Origin: Lachnospiraceae bacterium | Lineage (GTDB): Bacteria; Bacillota; Clostridia; Lachnospirales; Lachnospiraceae | Assembly: GCA_910574805.1 (NCBI GenBank) | Contig: CAJTCV010000026.1 | Span: 1 to 40,010 of the forward strand | Direction: 5' to 3' | Length of the DNA: 40,010 bases | Part shown: positions 8,878 through 16,655 of the stretch, piece by piece | Numbering within the stretch: the first letter of the stretch is position 1 | Layout: each line of letters starts with the position of its first letter | Program-made: the position numbers and the translations under genes | The notes under the pieces: generated by a model | The model's input: the letters and a program-made list of their open reading frames with translations, nothing else | The model's database searches: none | Told to the model about the DNA's origin: nothing

Positions 8878-8919
8878 CAATTCCTCTTTTCTCTCAGACT
8901 GACTCTGTAATAAAAAAAT

Positions 8920-9249
8920 TTAACATTTCAAATTAATTTGAAATTCAAAATCTTTTTCGCATTGAAGATGTTTCCCTATTTGTTCTACAAAATAATCTTC
9001 ATTTTCCGGATAGATTATTTTGGTCATCATTCTTAATAAATGTAATTCTTCGACAGATTCCTCCAATGTAATTTCCAATGTACTCCATCCATCTGCTACA
9101 GGCAAATATATTTCATTCAACATATCAGAAAAAAGTTCATATCCGTTTATGTGCTGGTTCTTTGCCAACTGACCGGCTCGACTTGAACAAAGCATTTTCT
9201 CCAACATACCATACTGCTTACCATTCAGACTTACTTGATACGTTTTCAT
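8920..9249 (-). CDS. Hypothetical protein, 109 residues
   Basis: The ATG follows GGGGGACGATAT, a good ribosome site. The protein starts MKTYQVSLNGKQYGMLEKML and is acidic and probably all soluble, with a short hydrophobic-poor helical region (VEELHLLRMMTKIIYPENED). No motif is recognised. It sits between two other orphan genes of the AT-rich island on the same strand. Confidence 0.6.
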   Translation of the reverse strand: MKTYQVSLNGKQYGMLEKMLCSSRAGQLAKNQHINGYELFSDMLNEIYLPVADGWSTLEITLEESVEELHLLRMMTKIIYPENEDYFVEQIGKHLQCEKDFEFQINLKC

Positions 9250-9700
9250 ATATCGTCCCCCAAAAAAAATACTGATTTTCTTCCGTTTATCTTTATGATA
9301 AAATCAGAAATAATCTTAAATTGTTACTGTAAACGTTAATATTGATTAAATAAAAATGACTCAATTCGTAAATTAACATTAAAAAGTGGAGGAAGTATTT
9401 TTAATAAATACCAATTCACATCCAAAATACTGAAAGAGGAATGTAACATTTTTCTTGTCCCATCATCTGGTGATATAATAATCTGAAATTTTAAGATAAT
9501 CAACATATCTATTCGATATGTATTGCTGTTTTCTCTATAGAATAAAGCAAATGCAATCACTTTTCCCTGTGACTTTTTTGCTTAACAATGTTCCAATACT
9601 TTTTCTCACTAATGTGCATTGCTAAATAATCAAAGTTATCGTTGTCACCTGGACTTGTACACATGATTTCGCCCATTGATTTCCTACAGACAAAATGAGT
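9250..9700. other. AT-rich interval without a secure gene
   Basis: The 450 bases between two small orphan genes hold only weak frames on the minus strand: a 39-residue frame (next entry) and, overlapping its stop by GTGA, a 74-residue frame (9336-9560) with no family likeness. The overlap could mean one gene broken by a frameshift. I see no RNA gene or terminator here. Confidence 0.4.
9557..9676 (-). CDS. Possible 39-residue protein or gene fragment
   Basis: An ATG preceded by TAGGAAATCA opens a frame reading MGEIMCTSPGDNDNFDYLAM and ending KQKSHREK. The composition is protein-like and it follows the neighbouring gene's stop by about 25 bases in the same direction. It may be a true small protein or the tail of a decayed gene. 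Confidence 0.3.
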   Translation of the reverse strand: MGEIMCTSPGDNDNFDYLAMHISEKKYWNIVKQKSHREK

Positions 9701-10081
9701 TTACCATTCGCGTTCCCAAACAGGGTTAAGGTTCGTATAGTCCATCTTATTTAACAAATGCATCGCGTTATTTATCATACGGGTTTGTCCTTTGATAAAA
9801 AGGTTTTCATTATCATTGAGAAGAAAAGAGATCAGTTCAGCTATGTTTTTTGGGCTTGTCAGGAGAATGGAAGTATCAACATTATTTTTAACCGCATGAA
9901 TTTTATAGAATACCCAGAACATGACAGGGTCTTTATCTGGTACATTTGCAATAAATTTTAACATGATTTTTGAAGTTTTGATATTTTCAGGTGAAATATT
10001 CAGGATGAAACTTTCGCTGATGGAATACCAATAGATAAAAGTCTGTCCTGCAACTGTGATCTTCCGCAGTTTGTTTTTCAA
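9701..10081 (-). CDS. Hypothetical protein with TTG start, 126 residues
   Basis: GGAGG lies seven bases before a TTG codon at 10081, and no ATG is better placed, so a TTG start is chosen; the frame upstream overlaps the tag gene. The product starts (M)KNKLRKITVAGQTFIYWYSI, is basic at its N-terminus, and is predicted to be alpha/beta (NISPENIKTSKIMLKFIANV, later SFLLNDNENLFIKGQTRM). No signal peptide or clear membrane helix. Family unknown; size and setting resemble immunity-type orphan proteins. Confidence 0.6.
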   Translation of the reverse strand: MKNKLRKITVAGQTFIYWYSISESFILNISPENIKTSKIMLKFIANVPDKDPVMFWVFYKIHAVKNNVDTSILLTSPKNIAELISFLLNDNENLFIKGQTRMINNAMHLLNKMDYTNLNPVWEREW

Positions 10082-10146
10082 GAATACACCTCCATGAAAT
10101 TCCGGTTTTCTCCACTTCGCAAATATGAATCTGGCTGTCACAAATT

Positions 10147-10713
10147 TCAGGATTGATACAAATAACATCGTTTTACATGGTCATTCACAATTCCTACTGC
10201 CTGCATATAGGCGTATATAATCGTACTTCCTACAAACTTAAAACCATATTTTTTTAAATCTTTACTGATTTTATCTGAAAGAGGGGTCTTTGCAGGTAAT
10301 TCGTCTTCAGACTGAAAATGGTTATTCACAGATTTGCCGCCGACATAAGACCATAGAAAGGAATCAAAACTGCCATATTCTTCCTGGATCTTTATAAATT
10401 GCTGCGCGTTCGTTACTGCTGACCTGATTTTTAATCGATTACGAATGATTTGCTCATTTTTCATTAGTTCCTCAATTTTTGCTTCGTCATAGCATGCTAT
10501 TTTTCTGCAGTCAAACTGGTCAAATGCTTCTCTGAAAGCCTCTCTTTTCTTTAAGATTGTCAGCCATGATAATCCGGCCTGCATACCTTCAAGGATCAGC
10601 ATTTCAAATAATTTATCATCATCATGGACAGGATTCCCCCATTCTTTATCATGATATTCTTTGTACAAGTCTGTTGTTGCCCACGAGCATCTATCTATAT
10701 TTTTGTTTTTCAT
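10147..10713 (-). CDS. tag: DNA-3-methyladenine glycosylase I
   Basis: Removes 3-methyladenine from alkylated DNA in base excision repair. The 188-residue length is normal for the family. The start reads KNKNIDRCSWATTDLYKEYH and continues DKEWGNPVHDDDKLFEMLIL. The HhH-fold core has LEGMQAGLSWLTILKKREAF with the base-recognition Glu, and the C-terminus has NDHVKRC. The zinc ligands of the family appear as Cys9, His21, His179 and Cys183. AAAGGAATGCAGG precedes the ATG, and a degenerate copy of the window's structured repeat lies directly upstream. It is the only clear housekeeping enzyme in the AT-rich orphan island. Confidence 0.93.
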   Translation of the reverse strand: MKNKNIDRCSWATTDLYKEYHDKEWGNPVHDDDKLFEMLILEGMQAGLSWLTILKKREAFREAFDQFDCRKIACYDEAKIEELMKNEQIIRNRLKIRSAVTNAQQFIKIQEEYGSFDSFLWSYVGGKSVNNHFQSEDELPAKTPLSDKISKDLKKYGFKFVGSTIIYAYMQAVGIVNDHVKRCYLYQS

Positions 10714-10732
10714 CCTGCATTCCTTTCTGGTT

Positions 10733-10812
10733 TAAATTCCGCATCTGCCCTCTTTTCACTCTGGCGTCTGGAAGAATTTTCCCTTACTTTGTTCCGTAAA
10801 ATCCTTTTCCTG
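10733..10812 (-). repeat. Structured leader repeat, copy A (degenerate)
   Basis: On the minus strand it shows the repeat's core AAAGGATTTTACGGAACAAA, the pairing arm AAAATTCTTCC, and the terminal GGGCAGATGCGGAATTT, ending 20 bases before the tag start codon. The 5' arm (ACAGCATCTG) found in the other copies is lost. It is the only copy on the minus strand, matching the direction of the gene behind it. Confidence 0.65.
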
Positions 10813-10854
10813 AGATAATGAAGTGTTACTGAGAATTTCTCTCCATTCAGGATA

Positions 10855-11127
10855 TCAGACAAACCATTCAACATCCCAGCCATCCAGTTTTTTCCATTCA
10901 AAATCATCTTTAAAATCATTATAACATTCTTCACAAATGCAGCCGGATAAGTCTGCAGAAACAAACCACCGCTGATGCGGAGTATCCTGCACCGGCTGGA
11001 AGCAAAATTCACAACGTTTCAAATGAGGGGCATGCCTGCATAATTCTTCACCATCCGTTGGATTGATCGCTGCTTTCTTCAAATGTTCCACATCATTCCG
11101 TAAACGCCAGTCATCTTTTTCAATCAC
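10855..11127 (-). CDS. Small zinc-ribbon protein, 90 residues
   Basis: The protein has two Cys pairs, CEFC at about residues 39-42 and CICEEC at about 63-68, spaced like a treble-clef or zinc-ribbon site, followed by an acidic aromatic tail (DFEWKKLDGWDVEWFV). The start is a GTG just after an in-frame TGA, with no convincing Shine-Dalgarno, so the N-terminus is uncertain. No function can be assigned. It lies in the same-strand run of orphan genes, with a degenerate structured repeat starting about 40 bases past its stop. Confidence 0.6.
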   Translation of the reverse strand: MIEKDDWRLRNDVEHLKKAAINPTDGEELCRHAPHLKRCEFCFQPVQDTPHQRWFVSADLSGCICEECYNDFKDDFEWKKLDGWDVEWFV

Positions 11128-11181
11128 AGTAGTATCTCACTCCGTTCCGATTGCGGCATAGCGGTCTTTTTCCTCGTCCCG

Positions 11182-11231
11182 TTCAAATTTTTTCACAGCT
11201 TAACTTTGCTTAAACTGGAAGTTAACGTTCT
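11182..11231 (-). repeat. 50-bp cassette-junction hairpin repeat, copy 2
   Basis: Partner of the repeat at 8451-8500 (45 of 50 identical). The stem is TTAACTT with AAGTTAA around the same 12-base loop, so the C-G pair here replaces A-T in copy 1. The DUF3784 stop codon sits at repeat positions 41-43. A GTG-AAA-AAA start like that of the copy 1 downstream gene is present, but the frame closes after 19 codons. Confidence 0.7.
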
Positions 11232-11536
11232 CTTTTGGATCTATCAACAAGTAATAAGATAAACATAACAAACCATACAAACCATGCAATCAAACAACCA
11301 ATTCCCTGATATTGAATATCTATCATTATTCCCAGGACAAACGGTAACGACATAACGATCATTCTGTATCCGTAAGCCTTACACATGGTTTTTTCATCAT
11401 ATTTTTTACGCTCATTTTCTGGCTTCATATTATAACCTGATAAGAAATTTGCAGCTTTCCCATCTGATTTATAAAACCATGTTCCAAACAAAAACATAAT
11501 TACTGCCATTATGAAATCGAAAATAACATAAAACAT
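11222..11536 (-). CDS. DUF3784 membrane protein
   Basis: The ATG at 11536, ten bases after AGGAG, gives 104 residues; longer upstream frames have no ribosome site. Three membrane helices are visible (about residues 2-20, 55-75 and 78-98), and between the first two lies a cytoplasmic-type loop FLSGYNMKPENERKKYDEKT, the signature of DUF3784. Function unknown. The stop codon lies inside the 50-bp hairpin repeat. Confidence 0.75.
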   Translation of the reverse strand: MFYVIFDFIMAVIMFLFGTWFYKSDGKAANFLSGYNMKPENERKKYDEKTMCKAYGYRMIVMSLPFVLGIMIDIQYQGIGCLIAWFVWFVMFILLLVDRSKRER

Positions 11537-11665
11537 TCTTTTACCACTCCTGACTCTGTAACTTCTGATTTTTTGCTTTGTCCGGCTCATCATTGAACTG
11601 GAATTTTTCGTTGATTTCATTATACTACAATAATTTTTCGGAGGGAATAGATTTGAAAAAATCTG

Positions 11666-11693
11666 TTGGCAGGAAATGGCCCATAGATATAAT
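11666..11693 (+). promoter_or_regulatory. Promoter of the GH5-symporter-GH43 operon
   Basis: TTGGCA (5 of 6 matches to the -35 consensus), a 16-base spacer and a perfect TATAAT. Transcription would start near 11700 and give a leader of about 210 bases that contains structured repeat copy B. No other feature is seen in the 11537-11913 interval. Confidence 0.65.
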
Positions 11694-11792
11694 ACCATAG
11701 AATAACTGAGAATTATGATAAACTACTGAGAAAAATGATATATATCCGGAGGAAACTGTTCTAGGATAAATGGTAGTGGCAAGTGGTTTCTG

Positions 11793-11896
11793 AAAAACAG
11801 TATCTGCCAGAAAGCAGCCCCGGAAGGATTTTGCTGAACGAAGAGAGGGAAAAACCTTCCAGACGCTGGGGCGAAGAGAGGGCAGATGCGGAACTT
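11793..11896 (+). repeat. Structured leader repeat, copy B
   Basis: Outer arms CAGTATCTG and CAGATGCG, inner arms AGCCCCGGAAGGATTTT and GAAAAACCTTCC followed by GGGGC, and the purine loop TGAACGAAGAGAGG. It ends GCGGAACTT, 17 bases before the GH5 start codon, leaving room only for AGGAGG. It would fold into one long hairpin in the operon leader. Confidence 0.75.
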
Positions 11897-11913
11897 AAAA
11901 TAGGAGGTTGGTC

Positions 11914-13086
11914 ATGTACGTAAAAGGAGTAAATCTCGGCAACTGGCTGGTACTGGAGAAATGGATGAGTCCGGCGCTGTTTGAGGGGACGACGGCAGAG
12001 GACGAATACTATCTGCCCACGCAGCTGTCCAGGGAAGTGTACGAGGCGAGGATCCGGGTACACCGGGCGGAATATATCTCGGAGCGCGATTTTACGAGGA
12101 TCCGGGCCATGGGCATGGATGCGGTGAGGATTCCGGTGCCGTATTTTATCTTCGGAGACCGGGAACCGTTCATCGGCTGCGTCGCAGAGCTCGACAAGGC
12201 GTTTAACTGGGCGGAGAAATACGGCCTTCAGATTCTGATTGATCTGCATACGGCGCCGGACAGTCAGAACGGCTTTGACAACGGCGGGATCAGCGGCGTG
12301 TGCAGATGGTCTCAGGAGCCGGAAGAGGTGGAGTTTGAACTGACCGTGCTGGAGCGGCTGGCGGAGCGTTACGGATGGAGAAAAGGGCTGTGGGGCATCG
12401 AGATCATCAACGAGCCGGCGCTGGAAGGGATCTGGAAATCCATGGACGTACCGAACCGCTATCCGGCGGCGGATCAGGAAAAGGCAGCCGGGTCCGGGCC
12501 GAACACCGCAGAGTTCCTGCGCTGGTACTATGTGGAGGCTTACGACCGGATGCGCCGCTTTTTGCCGGAGGAAAAATATATCATGTTTCATGACGGATTT
12601 GAACTGAAGCTCTGGAAGGATTTCATGCAGGAGGACAAATACAAAAATGTGGTGCTGGACACGCATCAGTATCTGATGATTGCAGAGCTGGAAGGGTGTG
12701 AGCAGAAGCTGGAGCATTACCTCGACTATGTCAATCATACCCTTGCAGAGGACATTGAAGAGATGGCGGAATATTTCCCGGTCATCTGCGGCGAGTGGTG
12801 CCTTTTTAACTCCCTGGCTGCCGGACATGACACCAGAGGCGGCCAGAGCGTCTTAAACGGCATGGAAGGGATGTCGGAGGAAACGATCAGTGCGGAGCGC
12901 AAAAAGGAGATCTACCGGGCGGTGGCAAAGGCGCAGCTGAATGCATGGCGCAAAGGAAACGGCTATTTTTACTGGAATTACAAGCTTCTCACAGACACGG
13001 TCAACGAAGCGGGCTGGATTGGCTGGGACTGCTGGGATTTTGGAAGATGCGTGGACCTTGGCTGGTTTCCGCTGGAAGAAGCGTAA
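11914..13086 (+). CDS. Glycoside hydrolase family 5, exo-beta-glucanase-like
   Basis: The ATG at 11914 is six bases after AGGAGG. The 390-residue protein is a full GH5 (beta/alpha)8 barrel without signal peptide, so it should act in the cytoplasm on imported oligosaccharides. Its opening KGVNLGNWLVLEKWM is typical of the exo-1,3-beta-glucosidase branch. The acid/base Glu is Glu167 in IINEP, the nucleophile is Glu294 in VICGEW, and HTAPDSQNGFDN forms a substrate loop. It is first in an operon with a GPH symporter and a GH43 enzyme, which suggests plant glucan or xylan-type oligosaccharide use. Exact linkage is not decidable from sequence. Confidence 0.87.
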   Translation: MYVKGVNLGNWLVLEKWMSPALFEGTTAEDEYYLPTQLSREVYEARIRVHRAEYISERDFTRIRAMGMDAVRIPVPYFIFGDREPFIGCVAELDKAFNWAEKYGLQILIDLHTAPDSQNGFDNGGISGVCRWSQEPEEVEFELTVLERLAERYGWRKGLWGIEIINEPALEGIWKSMDVPNRYPAADQEKAAGSGPNTAEFLRWYYVEAYDRMRRFLPEEKYIMFHDGFELKLWKDFMQEDKYKNVVLDTHQYLMIAELEGCEQKLEHYLDYVNHTLAEDIEEMAEYFPVICGEWCLFNSLAAGHDTRGGQSVLNGMEGMSEETISAERKKEIYRAVAKAQLNAWRKGNGYFYWNYKLLTDTVNEAGWIGWDCWDFGRCVDLGWFPLEEA

Positions 13087-13129
13087 ACCGCAGATGCAAA
13101 ATTGAAAAAGAAGTGCCGGGCAATTTATG

Positions 13130-13231
13130 AAAAACAGCATCTGACCGAAAGCAGCCCGGAAGGATTTTACGGAACGAAGTGAGGGAAAATCCTTCCAGAC
13201 ACCGGGGCGGAGTGAGGACAGATGCGGAACT
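13130..13231 (+). repeat. Structured leader repeat, copy C (most complete)
   Basis: ACAGCATCTG at the 5' end pairs with CAGATGC at the 3' end. GGAAGGATTTT pairs perfectly with AAAATCCTTCC, and CCC next to it can pair with GGGG. The loop is ACGGAACGAAGTGAGGG, and a second purine run GGCGGAGTGAGGA precedes the 3' arm. A partial 3' end (GCAGATGCAAAATTGAAAAA) lies just upstream at 13091. It sits between two genes of one operon and ends 19 bases before the symporter ATG. Confidence 0.78.
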
Positions 13232-13250
13232 GAAAAAGGAGAAGAAGAGA

Positions 13251-14639
13251 ATGAAAACAGACAGGAATCCCAATGCAAAATTAACGTTTATCGAACGTTT
13301 TGGATACGGCGCCGGTGATTATGCGGCCAACCTTGTATATTTGTCGATCAGTGCATTTCTGGTCGTGTATTATACACTTGTACTCCATGTAGACCCCGCT
13401 GTGGCGGCTTCGATCATCGCAGTCTCCAAGATTTTTGACGGTTTTTCCGATCTTGCCATGGGGTATATCGTGGATCATACACACAGCAAATACGGAAAAG
13501 CACGTCCATGGATCGCAAGGCTGTGCGTGCCGCTGGCGGTGTGTACGGTGCTGATGTTCAGCGTACCGTCGTCCCTGGTGGGAACGCCGCGGCTTGTGTA
13601 TATGTTCCTTACCTACAATCTGGTCTCGACGATTTTCTATACCGGCGTAAACGTGCCCTATGCCACCCTGCAGGGACTGATGACAACGGATCAGTACGAG
13701 AGAGGACTTCTTGGAAATTTCCGGAACCTGCTTTCCACGTTCGGGACCATGACCGTCAACACAGTGGTGCTGAAGATGACGGGATTTTTCGGCGGCGGAG
13801 ACGCCTATACCCAGAAAGGCTGGACGATGACCGTTGCGATTCTGATGGTATTGTTTGTCGCTTTGAATATGTTCACATTTTTTACATGCAGGGAACGCGT
13901 GACGGTGCAGGCAGACGAAAACGCCGGGAAAAAAGAGTCCGTATCCTTCGCAGAGGGCCTGAAAGCCATGGTGACAAACAAATACTGGCTTCTGATGGTA
14001 TGCAATCTGTTCTTTATGTTTTTCATGATGTCCATCTTCTTCGGCACGGTTTTATTTTTCACAAAGTACAACATGGGCAATGAAAACCAGTATGCAATGG
14101 TGGCAAACCTGCTGTCCGGGACACAGATCGTGACGCTGTTCATCACACCGTTTCTGATGAAGAAGATCAGCAAGCGTTATCTGAACATGTCCGGTATGGC
14201 CATTGTGGCGGTTGCATGCGCCATGGGCGGAATGAGTACCAGTTATGGATTTATCTGTGTCACCTCCGTCCTGAAGGGAATCGGATTCGGATTTGCGGGC
14301 TCCACCATGTTCGGATGTCTGCAGGACGCGATCACCTACGGCGAGTGGAAATCCGGATGCAGTGCGGCAGGTATGGGAAATGCGGCTTCTTCCTTCTGCA
14401 TGAAGATTGGTTCCGGACTCGGTACGGCGGCCATGGGATGGATCCTGGGGGCCGGCGGCTTCCGGTCGGAGCCTGCCGTTCAGAGCACATCGGCGCTGGC
14501 GGCAGTCACCGTGTCCTTTGCATGGGTACCGGCGCTCACAGCGGCGATCAGCGCAGTCTGCATGGTTTTCTTTGACCTTGACAGGCATTATGACAAGGTG
14601 GTCGCAGATCTCGCACAGGGAAAGCATAAGGGCGATTAA
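13251..14639 (+). CDS. GPH family sugar:cation symporter (MFS)
   Basis: The ATG at 13251 with AAGGAGA upstream gives 462 residues; an upstream in-frame ATG lies inside the structured repeat and is rejected. The protein begins FIERFGYGAGDYAANLVYLS and carries the melibiose-permease-type loop DLAMGYIVDHTHSKYGKARP between helices 2 and 3, with about twelve membrane helices. GPH members couple uptake of glycosides, pentosides or hexuronides to H+ or Na+. Its place between GH5 and GH43 genes points to a beta-linked oligosaccharide or xyloside as substrate. Confidence 0.9.
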   Translation: MKTDRNPNAKLTFIERFGYGAGDYAANLVYLSISAFLVVYYTLVLHVDPAVAASIIAVSKIFDGFSDLAMGYIVDHTHSKYGKARPWIARLCVPLAVCTVLMFSVPSSLVGTPRLVYMFLTYNLVSTIFYTGVNVPYATLQGLMTTDQYERGLLGNFRNLLSTFGTMTVNTVVLKMTGFFGGGDAYTQKGWTMTVAILMVLFVALNMFTFFTCRERVTVQADENAGKKESVSFAEGLKAMVTNKYWLLMVCNLFFMFFMMSIFFGTVLFFTKYNMGNENQYAMVANLLSGTQIVTLFITPFLMKKISKRYLNMSGMAIVAVACAMGGMSTSYGFICVTSVLKGIGFGFAGSTMFGCLQDAITYGEWKSGCSAAGMGNAASSFCMKIGSGLGTAAMGWILGAGGFRSEPAVQSTSALAAVTVSFAWVPALTAAISAVCMVFFDLDRHYDKVVADLAQGKHKGD

Positions 14640-14662
14640 AATACAACAGGAGGCGACGGTAT

Positions 14663-16309
14663 ATGATCAGAAATCCGATTCTGCCGGGATTCAATCCGGA
14701 TCCCTGCATCTGCAGAAAGGGAGAGGACTATTATCTGGCAGTGTCTACCTTTGAGTGGTTTCCGGGGATTCCGGTGTATCACTCCAGAGATTTGAAGCAC
14801 TGGGAACTGTATACCCATGTGCTGACCGATGATGAGGCGGTGGATCTGAAAAATCTGCCCAGTGCAAAAGGGATCTGGGCGCCCTGCCTGACTTACTGTG
14901 AGGAAGAGGACCTGTTTTATGTGATCTACGGGGTGATGAATTCCATGAATGCCAGATATTTTGATGTGGATAATTACCTGATCACGGCAAAGGACATCAA
15001 AGGGCCGTGGAGCGGGCCGGTCTATCTGCATTCTTCCGGCTTTGACGCTTCCATCTTCCACGATGACGACGGGCGAAAGTGGATCGTCTCTCTGGAGTGG
15101 GAGACAAGAGAGGGCTATGAGAAGCCGGGAGCGATCTGTATGGTGGAATATTGTCCCCGGCAAAAAGAGATCGTCGGATATCCAAAGCGCATCTGGTACG
15201 GCGGCACGGACAGGGGCTGCATCGAGGGACCGCATCTGACAAAACGGAACGGGTATTATTATATCATGTGTGCGGAAGGCGGGACGGGTTACAATCACTG
15301 CGTGACCATGGGGCGCGCCGGGGACGTATGGGGGCCTTATGAAAAAGACCCGGACAATCCCATCGTCACATCCTCCCCGGGAAATTCTTATGAGCGGCAC
15401 GATCCGGATCATCTGAAGCCAAAGTATTTCAACCCGGATACGGTACTCCAGAAATGCGGTCACGGAAGCTATGTGGAGCTTCCCAATGGGGAGGTCTATC
15501 TGGTGCATATTGCGGCACGGCCTTTTGTCCCGGAGCTTCGCTGTACGCTGGGAAGGGAGACGGCCATTCAGAAAATGATGTGGACCAGAGACGGCTGGCT
15601 TCGCATGGCGGACGGCGGCAATCTGGCCAAAACAGAGGTGCCAAAGCCGTCTCTGCCGGAGTGCCCTCTTGCGCAGACGCCGGATTTTGACGATTTCGAC
15701 GGGGAAGAGCTGGGCTGCTGGTACTATGCGCCCCGGATGATGCCGAAGCGGTTTGCGGACGTGAAGGCAAGACCGGGCCATGTGAGGATCCGCGGTCAGG
15801 AGTCCAGGACATCTCTTCATAAAGTCAGTATCCTTGCCAGAAAGCTGACCGGCACCCATGCACGTATCACCACAAAGATGGAATTCTGTCCGGAGGTACA
15901 CCAGCACAGCGCGGGACTGATTCTCTATTATGACAATATGAATTATATCAATCTGCGTAAATATTACAGCGAGACGCTGGGGAAAAGCGCATTGTCCATT
16001 ATTTATCTGGAAAATGGAAAGAAGATGGAATTTCTGAATACCCGGATTCCCGTGCGTGATGTGCCGGTCTATCTGCGCCTCTATATTGAGGGAAGAAGCT
16101 CCTGGTTTGAATGGAGCTATGACAATGAGACGTATGAGCGGATCGGACAGTCTTTTGATACGACGAAGTTTTCCGATGAATACTGTGAATATGGGGAATT
16201 TACCGGAACCATGGTGGGAATCACTTGCGCGGACCGGGTGAGGCACAGGCAGTATGCGGATTTTGATTTCTTTGAATATCTTGCGGATGAGAGCCGGGAG
16301 ATCGGATAA
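14663..16309 (+). CDS. Glycoside hydrolase family 43, beta-xylosidase-like
   Basis: AGGAGG precedes the ATG. The 548-residue protein has the five-bladed GH43 propeller (about 1-310), opening NPILPGFNPDPCICRKGEDY, and a C-terminal beta-sandwich (about 330-545), the layout of intracellular XynB xylosidases. Catalytic candidates are base Asp13 (NPDP), pKa-modulating Asp128 (FDASIF) and acid Glu188 (IEGPH). No signal peptide. It closes the operon and probably releases xylose or arabinose from sugars imported by the adjacent symporter. Confidence 0.92.
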   Translation: MIRNPILPGFNPDPCICRKGEDYYLAVSTFEWFPGIPVYHSRDLKHWELYTHVLTDDEAVDLKNLPSAKGIWAPCLTYCEEEDLFYVIYGVMNSMNARYFDVDNYLITAKDIKGPWSGPVYLHSSGFDASIFHDDDGRKWIVSLEWETREGYEKPGAICMVEYCPRQKEIVGYPKRIWYGGTDRGCIEGPHLTKRNGYYYIMCAEGGTGYNHCVTMGRAGDVWGPYEKDPDNPIVTSSPGNSYERHDPDHLKPKYFNPDTVLQKCGHGSYVELPNGEVYLVHIAARPFVPELRCTLGRETAIQKMMWTRDGWLRMADGGNLAKTEVPKPSLPECPLAQTPDFDDFDGEELGCWYYAPRMMPKRFADVKARPGHVRIRGQESRTSLHKVSILARKLTGTHARITTKMEFCPEVHQHSAGLILYYDNMNYINLRKYYSETLGKSALSIIYLENGKKMEFLNTRIPVRDVPVYLRLYIEGRSSWFEWSYDNETYERIGQSFDTTKFSDEYCEYGEFTGTMVGITCADRVRHRQYADFDFFEYLADESREIG

Positions 16310-16313
16310 ACCG

Positions 16314-16493
16314 GGGCTTATGGTGGAACTGTCAGACCGTTATGTCATTACATCCAACAGGGAAAGCGGACTGGGAAGATATGACGTAATGATGGAGCCC
16401 CGCCATCCGGAGGATTCGGCAGCGATTCTGGAATTTAAGGTCCATGATCCGGGCGGCGGAAGCCGGAGAACATTGATTTCATACGATTCCTGA
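16314..16493 (+). pseudogene. C-terminal remnant of an AAA-ATPase/PD-(D/E)XK nuclease family protein
   Basis: Five bases after the GH43 stop, a frame reads GLMVELSDRYVITSNRESGL then GRYDVMMEPRHP and ILEFKVHDPGGGS. This matches the conserved PD-(D/E)XK part of the AAA-ATPase-like/DUF1703 family abundant in gut anaerobes, where E-x-K ends the active site. The ATPase part and the last helices are missing and there is no plausible start, so it is a decayed fragment. Confidence 0.7.
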
Positions 16494-16520
16494 ATGGAGA
16501 TTTTTATTGAGGCACGCAGG

Positions 16521-16566
16521 AATCAGGAAGGAATTCTTTGATTTTCGAATTCCTTCCTGATTTTTG
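16521..16566 (+). terminator. Intrinsic terminator of the sugar operon
   Basis: AATCAGGAAGGAATTC pairs perfectly with GAATTCCTTCCTGATT (16 bp, 10-base loop), followed by TTTT. The interval to the next gene end at 16656 holds nothing else recognisable. Confidence 0.9.
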
Positions 16567-16655
16567 TATGAATAAAGAGATTGTGTGAAACAGCCATTGA
16601 CGAATTCACCTGTACAGAAAGCATATGAAAATACTGCGAAGTCCCCGGCCCCCGA

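Noticed and set aside
11182-11231. Canonical integron attC site
   Set aside because: GTTAAGC fits an R' core, but the paired R'' is poor, the unit is about 30 bases between cores, shorter than known attC sites, and no integrase is seen. Kept only as cassette-like.
11761-12828. A 355-codon minus frame and similar short frames across the repeats
   Set aside because: They share an SSASAL...EGFSL...KILPG translation only because each crosses a copy of the structured repeat.
14636-16246. A 536-codon open frame on the minus strand
   Set aside because: Antisense shadow of GH43, which has all catalytic residues and a proper ribosome site.
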